Shown here: piece by piece, positions 56,253 to 64,000 of the stretch
Position numbering within the stretch: position 1 is the first letter of the stretch
Layout: each line of letters starts with the position of its first letter
Source of the DNA: Iris pallida
Taxonomy: Eukaryota; Streptophyta; Magnoliopsida; Asparagales; Iridaceae
Length of the DNA stretch: 64,000 bases
Assembly (NCBI GenBank): GCA_029216955.1
Contig: JANAVB010009599.1
Span: 2,032,240-2,096,239 of the forward strand
Direction: 5' to 3'
The notes under the pieces: generated by a model
What the model was told of the DNA's origin: nothing
The model's input: only the letters and a program-made list of their open reading frames with translations
Databases searched by the model: none
Program-made: the position numbers and the translations under genes

Positions 56253-57254
56253 CATAGTAGTCCCATAAATGGGGTTTCTGGGAAACCCAATAAATGGGAT
56301 AAGGATTCAAAGAAGACTCTGTGATCATATTAGTATATGTCACAAGTGATCAAAGAACCAAAGAAGCATAGTGATACGCCATGTAAGTGAAACGCACAGA
56401 ACATAGAGTACCCCGATGCTCCCTGAAGGGATAACATCTCAAGAAGGGATCCATATAGTACTAATCCGTGTGACTAATATGACAGTATCAAGTAAAGTAA
56501 TTTAATGCAGAAAATAATTCTAAACAGGATATGAAATGATCAGAGAATGTACTCGCCTCGTATCTGAATGTCTAAAATAAATGTACTATCCGAGATGAGG
56601 TACCTGACTCCTAGTTAGAGCAACACAAGTCACAACAAGTCTAAAATGATATAATGAAGTACTACTATGCATTCTACATGATTCTAGGTCAATCTAGACC
56701 AAAGTCAACTCCCGGTCAACTCTAGTCAACTATACTAGTCAAGGCTAGGTCAACTAGGTCAAACTTAACCCAAACAAGTCTGATAAGTCTCACTAGGCCT
56801 AACCAAGCCTAGTCTATCATTCACACACCATCACAAGGCTAAACAAGTGTAAACACACATTCATATAAAGAAATATAGTTACAAACCTACTTGTATTCAT
56901 TTACTCTTAGCTACATACATACATATTTACATATATACACATATATATACTAGAGAGAGAGAGAGTTATAAGTGAGTGGCAACACAGTTTATAAAGAGTT
57001 CAAATTATAAGACAATGAAATTACAATGCAATCTACAAGATTTTAGGCTATTCTAGGCTGAAGTCAACTATGGGTCAACTCTAAGCCTAACCAACAAGTC
57101 AAATAGCCTAGTAAAATTACATTAGGCTAACTAACCTATATCAACTATAGGCTACACACTATCACAACCTATACCTATATCTCAATATATAACCTATGTC
57201 ACAATACCCAATAGGAATACACCAATAGGTATCAAATATAGATAGCAAGTATCA

Positions 57255-57329
<75 letters not shown>

Positions 57330-57372
57330 GTACATAATTACATACATATATATATATATATATATAGATATA
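57255..57372. repeat. TA and GA microsatellites in E2
   Basis: A (TA)n tract passes directly into (GA)n, followed by a second TA tract ending in GAGAG. Confidence 0.95.
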
Positions 57373-58430
57373 GAGAGAGGGTTAAGAGGCTGTCAATGGG
57401 TGTAAATGGGACTAGAATTTGGCAGCCATATAGGCTTATATAGGGCAGCCATCATGGCTTGCTAAGGGGGCATGAATGGGGTGAATTTGCTGCTGTTATG
57501 GGGCAGCTTAATGGCTGCTTTGGGGCCTGGTTTAGGACTGCCTTATAGGGCTATGTTTGTGACTGAATAAAGGGTTAATATAGGATTGAAATGTGAGGGT
57601 GTCTCAGGTTCAATGTGACAGGAAACATGAAGGAAGAGGGTGTGGCAAGGGGTTACAGGTTTCAGTGTTCAGAAATTAGTGAAGGGAAATCAGTCTAATC
57701 CTCAGGGTAGCCTATAGGCCTGTGTGTGTGCATATATATGTGTGCTTAGATAGGAATGTGTGTCAAAATATTTGTGTGTATGTGTGGTGTAAGGAGTGTG
57801 AAGGAAAGTGACAGATGTGTGTTTGTATAACATATGGGTTTGAGAGTGTGAGTTAATGAGTGCCTGTGTGTGGGTGATTGCAATGTGAGTGAGTGTGATG
57901 GTGTGAGGAATTTACACAGGTGTGTGTGTACAGATTACATCAAATTAAAGGGTGTGTGATGATACACAGGGAAAAATAGTGTTCAGGATTGTGTATGTGA
58001 GCAAATCTCAGTTTTCAACTTTATTCCAAATCCCAGTTTTCATATCTCAGTGAAATATAATCAAAACTGAGTTAGAATCTCAGATTTCAGTAAGAAAATC
58101 TCAGGTTTCAGTAGAGAGGAGAAATCAAGTTCAGTTTTTTTTAAAGAAATTGAATGACAGTTCTCATTAACCCATGAATCAGTTAGTAAACCCCAAAACC
58201 CATTTTCGAAACCCATTGCTCCTAAAAATCACTCACTAACATAAACATCATTCATCTAACATGTAGGTGAGTCTAATCTATCATTACAGTAACATTAAAT
58301 CAGAAAAAGATACAATTCAAACCCAGAATTTCATTTCAACCAAGGTGTATCAGTGAACCCCAATTTCAAACCCAAAATATATTGAAAATCAAATATATTG
58401 CAAAACAAAAGGTTGGTAAATCATGTCACA

Positions 58431-58930
58431 TAGTTGTAGGTGTCAGAGGTGTCTTCGTGTCCAGGAAACTGGACACGAATCGTATCCAAAACACTACACG
58501 AACACAGACTCGAAACTGTGTACAAACAGTGTTGTGCACGCGTGCACGTGTCTGTAGAACACGACACACGTCACGACACAACACGTGGGTGTGCACACGT
58601 GTACGCCTAGACTAGGGGAACGTGTATATGTGTCTGTATCGTGTCCACGTGAGTCATGTCAGGAGTAAAAAGGTCGTATCAGACGCGAATTTCGTGTGTG
58701 TGCACAGTGCACGAATCAGTGTGGGCTCGATTTCGTGTCCGACACAAAACGAGGTGTCGTAAGACTTTAGGGGAGTGTGTGCAGACACTGCCCCCGTGTC
58801 CATGCCAATTTTGGCGTGTCCACGTGCTGTGTGCAGGGCACACGAGACACGTGGTAGCAGGGGAGCCAATCGTGCTCGTGCGCGTGTGTGCACCCGCGTG
58901 TACTCGTGTCCCCCGTGTCCCGACACGACA
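58431..58930 (-). repeat. CGTGTCC/ACACG-rich array in E2
   Basis: About 500 bp are dominated by CGTGTCC, ACACG, CACGTG and GTGCACACGTG words, very CpG-rich. It lies in the presumed leader part of E2, downstream (minus sense) of the hairpin at 59012-59037 and about 0.5-1 kb from a TATTTAAT box near 59441. Open frames through it on both strands are composition artefacts. Confidence 0.8.
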
Positions 58931-59011
58931 CGAAAACTCCATAAGGACTCTGGAAATCCATAAGCAATCATAAAATCTATTTTTCCAATCAAATATATTT
59001 CAGAAAATAAA

Positions 59012-59037
59012 ACGAAATGCCCTTTGGGGCATTTCGT
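59012..59037 (-). other. Perfect hairpin in E2
   Basis: Arms ACGAAATGCCC and GGGCATTTCGT (11 bp) with loop TTTG, about 405 nt downstream of a TATA-like box on the minus strand. The CCCTTTGGG core resembles that of the copia A hairpin. Confidence 0.8.
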
Positions 59038-59060
59038 CAAACACCCACGACCATGGCCTG

Positions 59061-59085
59061 ATACGTGTCCGATACGGACACGTAT
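59061..59085 (-). other. Second perfect hairpin in E2
   Basis: Arms ATACGTGTCCG and CGGACACGTAT (11 bp) around ATA, built from the same CGTGTCC word that makes up the array. Confidence 0.8.
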
Positions 59086-60946
59086 TGGACACGAAACCTA
59101 AAAATGCCTATACCAACAGAGAGAGGACACCTAGGGATTCCTATTCATGCAAAGAAATCGAAAATATATGGAAGGAATAGGAAGTTACCTATATGTTGAA
59201 ATTCTAATGAAAAGCTCCAAAAATGGGGGTTTCTTCTTGATGGCCAAGTGCTCCAAAATTGGTCCAAACCTGAGATTTCTCTCCATGGACATGAAATAGA
59301 GCTGGATTAGGAACTAATGCAAAGATTAGAGTGGAAAAGGAATTAAAATGAATAATCTATGGGTTGGGGATGAATGGACAAACCTCTTTCTTCAAAACTT
59401 GGAGAAATTGATAAAAGAGGCAAGAACAAATGGAAGAGGCATTAAATATGGTGTGAAACCCTAGGTTGGCTGCCATGGGCTGATTAGGGTTAGGGTTTGG
59501 TTCATGGTGTGGGCCTATGGGCTATTAAGCCTTAAGTCACAAGTCATGACTTGTGAAATCCCAAGCCATTCCTTAAACAATTCAAATCCTATTTCCACCA
59601 AATTAATTCTATGGTTTAATTATCACTAACTTAAGTCAACCTAGGGTTTCATATCCTAATCACATAGTCATGACCTAGGTTAGCCACTAGGTTAGTCTCA
59701 AAAGTCAACATAAGTTAAAGTCAACTAAAACACCAAAATCAATTATACTAAAAATCTCTAAAAATCATATTAATTCTAATAAATCTAAAAAATACATAAT
59801 AATTCCAAATAATTTCCAAAATTAAAAAAATGACTAAAATACCCTTCAATCTAGAAATGATAATGAAATACCCTAATCACATGGCTAGGCTCTAGGGTTA
59901 CACTAGCAAGACACCAAATCATAAGTCATGATTTAAAATAGTTTTAAAATAATTAAAAAATCAATAAAAATCATAGAAACTTTTAAATACCATAATTAAA
60001 TAAATTAAAATACAAAATTTCAAAATTGTCCTCATTCTAGAAACTGGGTGTTACACGTACTCATTGCTTGACCGTGATTGATTGGATGGAGTCTAACCCA
60101 GTCTAGTCTTGTCCTGATCATGTACAAGATTGTTACATGACCTGAATACTTTTGCTTTACTCTATTGATAAATGGTAGGAAACCAAGTTCTGTTCAAATG
60201 AAGAGTTACAACCCCGGTCCTTGTTTGGTTTACGGGTTGTAACTTGGTTATCTGAATAGTTCCATGGTTATCTTATCGTATATCATCATGATTGTCTATA
60301 CTTCTTGTCTTCTATTATATAATTATATTCTTGTGCTATTTGCTGCTTTTAGTTCTTAAGTGAAGCTTCCTTGTGGCACTTGCTCTTTCTGGGATTTGAC
60401 CCAGCTGGTTTTGTATGGCCAGATATCAGAGCAGTTCCATAGGATCTACCTATCTTCCAACCAGATGGTGACCACCAGGCGTAACCCTGGCAACGAGTGG
60501 GTTCATTTTTGGCTCTCCTACTCTATTGTAAAATTATTCTTTTGAGGCGTTTTGCCGGCAAGCACGTATTTAGCTCGTATTGTACCTTTATTTACTGTCA
60601 GACTACGGGCTGTAACATGATTGACAAATCCTAGGGTTGATCATGTATGACTGAAACTCTTACTAGTCTTGACATTTTGTACGACTAGCTTCATGATCAT
60701 CCAAATATGTAATGTATGGGATGCCTTACTATTGTATATTTGGTACTCTGATATCTTGTGACTGTTATTACTTGCTTGAGATTGAGACAATAGGTATGTT
60801 CATGACCATTGGAGACTGCTGGCTTGTAGTTAAACCCTTATATATCTATACAGCCGTGACCGTATAGCGAGGTGTGTTGCACTTCAACATACGTAGCTGG
60901 CTATGTACGCCCCCGCTCTCCAGTATTCTGGTTCTAGGACGTTACA

Positions 60947-63752
60947 TAAGCTCTATAAATCTAAAGAAAACTCCAAGTGGTATATCAAATAAAACATCAC
61001 AGCCAGTATAACGTCCCAGAGAGTCACTATAATACTAACATTATTATAATTAAAGAAAATAATAAAACCGGAGACAAATCTGATAACCAGAACGAAATAC
61101 AGCTACGAAATCTCAATATACAATATCTAGAAATAAAGCTAAACAAATCTAAATATGTAGCCTATAAATCGAAGCATGGCTCCATCCTGCTCAGCTAAGA
61201 TCCCGGGCTCTGGCCCATAAAGGTTGAACAAGATCCTCAAGTGCACCTACAACATATCAAGTCAGGAGCAGAGCAAAGTACAATTCTACGATAGTGAACA
61301 AGAACAACATGATGAAGAAATAAGTACAAGAGAACATGAAGTACAGGAAAAGTAAATACATGATCTGAACATGAACATGAATAATCTGAACCTGAACATG
61401 AAATATAACAAGGAACCTGACATATGCACAGTTTTATAATACATACTAGAATATGTGACCGACTGGGGTAGCATATGGTACATGAATAATGGTATGGCTT
61501 AGAGTCCCACGTGCACGATGTGAGACCTATTCACATGAATCCTAGGTTGGGCTTTGGTCATATATCTAGTGTATTTTCCCTCCCCAAGTACAAGTAAGAA
61601 CATGAAATATGATAAGAACCAGAAGCATATGAATAATCGTGTCACAATGTGTCCTAAATGAACAAAACCATAGAATGTACTTGCCTTGCTCAGGATGATC
61701 GGAAAAAGGAAGAAGATCTGTAATCTCTAAGTCCACCTGAGTAGGTGCAAGTTGGTTAGGGACAATTTATCATTGGCTAGGTATTGTTAACTATCTATCT
61801 ATGTTTGATGTTAATCTAATTATCTATATAATTAAAAAATAATAGATAAAGAGAAGAGTTTATTATTAAATAAATACTATATAGAAATATATTCATTTCT
61901 TCATTTTAAATAGTAATTCAGGTCTTAGAGAACTCAATAGTAAAAATAGTATTTAGACAATAATTCCATTTAGGAGTATTTATCAAAATAATACCCATCA
62001 AAATAGGTTTAGTTACAAATAATTATTTTTACTAAAACTAAAATTATTAATAAGGGTTGAATGCTTAGCCAGGTCTCAATTAATAAGCTCAACTCAACAC
62101 TAAATAATCACATAGTCGGATTCAAATCAATTGGCTACCCTTCCCTGCATGCTTAGCACTCAGCAACAGATCGAGCCCAGTCCAATATACATATAGCTGC
62201 AAAAGTAATCTAATCACAATATTATATATTAAACCTAACTAGGTTAGGCTTGGCCCATGAATTGCACACACACCCAATTAACTATCTTTCCTAAAGAACC
62301 CGACCTGCTTAAATCCAGCCCACAGTTCATTTGATACCTCTTCTAGCAGCATTGCTTGATTTCAACCCAACACAACTCAGAGTCTACATACAAACTAAGA
62401 TCCAATCAAGCATTTGCACAGTCATGACTTAGCAAAATATAATTAAAACTCAAAAATTCAAAACAACAGTTTAGTAGAAAATACAACTCGAGAGTTCAGT
62501 GAACCACACGTCCAATAGAACATGCGAACTGATTACCCGCCCAACACACACAAGCCTCTGCACCTAAACAATATTCAACTTAAAGTAACTCGACAAATTC
62601 CAACAGCAATGCTTAGCAAGATAACACACACACACTAGCCTTATACTCAGCTGCAAAATGGAGTTCAACGACTACCCTTTCCCAATTTGAAATTCAAACC
62701 TTATAGAAATACATGACCAATATATCAAAAATATATACAACCAAATCGAATATTTTTAACCCAAAATAAGTTGAGCCTGCTCCCTGCTGACCCCATCACT
62801 GAACATGCACAAGGCTGGACATGAAGACCATTGGACACACAAGAGGACACGAGCTACATCAAGACACGAACTAACCTGATAATCCCATAACCAATCATGT
62901 CAAGTATTTCCATTAAATTTATGTATAACTGTGCGTTGATCAACACTAGGAAAATAGAATGTTACTTGAGTAGAAGAATCCGTCCAGGAGTGAAGACACG
63001 ATCCACAGAGTCGGACACTTCTTCTTCGTGTCCACTGCAGTCCAAAGTCCTATTGGAACATTTCATCGAGCAGATTCCAAGTATCAGAAGGAAACAGAGT
63101 GTCAGAGGAAATTGGAATCTCTCCTCATGAAATTTGAGAGTTCAAGAATCATCAAAGAAAATACTCACAATTTAGCTAAAATTCTCAATTCCCTGCCCCT
63201 GATCAATGATTACTGCTCTCCCGATCAAGATCTATAGTCCTGACCAAAATCTAACCCTGAAAGAACTAACATTAATCGATCATCAAGATCGCTATGAAAC
63301 CAAACCAGATCTGAACAAATTTGAAATCGAAACTCACCTCATCATCGCAGAAGGAAGAGTCATCGAAGAATCTGCTCGTGCGCGTCAAATCTGGGAGAAC
63401 CACCACCGTCCGATCGCCATCAGCGGTGGTGTTTATCGGAGAAATTTATGTCGTTGAGACCGATGCCTAGTCGTTTGTCGCTGATGCAGACTCGCTGTCG
63501 TCTCTCACCATCGCCGTCATCGAATGGGCGATCGTCGGAGAAGAAGGAACCACTAGAGGAGACAAATACGCGTCGTCAAGAACGGCCGTACGTCATCGAG
63601 AAAAAGCAGTGTGCCGCCTAGAGAGATAGTAGCCGGAGACGAATGTTGTTGCTGTCGAGGTGGACTAGTCGCCTGAACGACCGCGTGTGCCGAGGCTCGC
63701 CCCTAAGACTCGTCGGAGAAGAAAACAACAGGGAAGGCTACAACTAGCCGTC
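60947..63752 (-). repeat. LTR F, right fragment
   Basis: Continuation of F after gypsy D; removing D joins ...CGTAGTAAGC to TCTATAAATC. It is noncoding and AT-rich until about 62800, then has GACACGA words (62816-63030) and a GC-rich end with many CGTCG words (63360-63740). Its own terminal TTACA was not found before G begins. It may continue as an internal region, or be truncated. Confidence 0.6.
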
Positions 63753-64000
63753 TGTTACGACCCGCACCCGCTTTTTGGACGCGAGCTCGTGAGCAAGCCA
63801 GCTACGTATCGAGCGAACTCCAGCCCAACTCGAGTACGTATAAGCTGTCTAGAGTAGGGTATCATGTCTAATCTAAACTATATCTCAATCCACAAGAATC
63901 ATATAAACAAGAATAAACAAGTATGGGTCATGGTCTGCAGCCCATTAGCATATTGTTCGATTAGACTCCAAGAATGATATGAGTCTATAAAATAAGCAGA
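63753..64000 (-). repeat. LTR G, start only
   Basis: TGTTACGACCCGCACCCGC followed by CCAGCTACGTATCGAGCG and CTCCAGCCCAACTCGAG, parallel to the starts of E2, F and E1. It runs past the window edge. Confidence 0.65.

Larger units (their letters stand above)
55359..60055 (-). mobile_element. E2: 4.7-kb solo-LTR-like gypsy unit
   Basis: It starts TGTCACGACCCGCACCC and ends CTGGGTGTTACA, flanked by CGTAC (55354-55358 and 60056-60060). No second LTR start is seen inside and no gag or pol is present. It is best read as a solo LTR, or a non-autonomous element, in minus orientation. It contains an 18-bp tandem repeat (56150-56250), GTCAA-rich stretches (56690-56760), TA and GA microsatellites (57255-57330), a GTGTCC/CACG-rich array (58431-58930) and two strong hairpins (59012-59037, 59061-59085). 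Confidence 0.85.
45692..60946 (+). mobile_element. Gypsy D (Tekay/Del-type chromovirus)
   Basis: The 5' LTR is 45692-48470. The 3' LTR starts at 53460 and ends at 60946, interrupted by E2 (55359-60055). The target duplication is TAAGC (45687-45691, 60947-60951). The internal region 48471-53459 is only 5 kb and carries gag to integrase with a chromodomain-like end, all decayed. It inserted into LTR F. Confidence 0.95.
53460..60946 (+). repeat. 3' LTR of gypsy D, split by E2
   Basis: LTR sequence occupies 53460-55358 and 60056-60946 (about 2.79 kb together), with the hairpin at 54038-54070 and the GCCGCATG array at about 54080-54720. The E2 unit lies between, with CGTAC on both sides. Confidence 0.93.

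Noticed and set aside
58382..59040. Open frames on both strands in the GTGTCC region
   Set aside because: Composition artefact of the CGTGTCC/ACACG array; no start context, domain or conservation signal.

Overview
This window looks like repeat-dense flowering-plant nuclear DNA. One conserved host gene is recognisable, an EMC6-like ER membrane protein gene split by a GT-AG intron. Most of the rest is Ty1/copia and Ty3/gypsy (Tekay/Del-type chromovirus) LTR retrotransposons, MITEs and AT microsatellites. There is no bacterial-style gene organisation. The species cannot be named from the sequence.

Layout. 1-3215: the right part of a minus-strand copia element (A), internally deleted. 3216-5864: intergenic DNA with small tandem duplications. 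5865-13463: a complete minus-strand copia element (B) with two near-identical LTRs, a TTATA target duplication and an uninterrupted 1307-residue polyprotein. 13464-18660: intergenic DNA with a 133-bp duplication, a hAT-like element (14380-15160) carrying two opposed tRNA-like SINE heads, and a palindrome-rich element (about 16765-17306). 18684-20133: the EMC6-like gene on the minus strand, with a MITE in its intron; its last exon was not located. 20315-21428: two more MITEs and a long C tract. 21562-45473: a small putative transcription unit and a region of AGGACTG hairpins, split by a 22.5-kb nested insertion. That insertion is gypsy C (22083-44621, TSD GCAGG), which itself holds the inverted gypsy E1 (28705-40075, TSD GTAGA). 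E1 has two complete LTRs and a fragment of a third. 45614-64000: a second nest. LTR F is split by gypsy D (45692-60946, TSD TAAGC). D's right LTR is split by E2, a 4.7-kb solo-LTR-like unit (55359-60055, TSD CGTAC). A further LTR, G, begins at 63753.

The gypsy coding regions show the usual order gag, CCHC knuckle, protease, RT, RNase H, integrase, chromodomain-like tail. All are broken by frameshifts and by stops that mostly look like C-to-T decay. Copia B is the only element with an open complete polyprotein.

The most interesting recurring structure is in the LTR leaders. In five LTR families of two superfamilies (copia A and B; gypsy D, E1 and E2), a strong hairpin lies a fixed distance downstream of a TATA-like box. 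It is followed by a CpG-rich array of short repeats that differs between families (GCCGCATG, TGCGTACGC, CTACGCTCAAGT or CGTGTCC types). Copia A and gypsy D use the same GCCGCATG word. Between A and B the hairpin stem shows a compensatory base-pair change.
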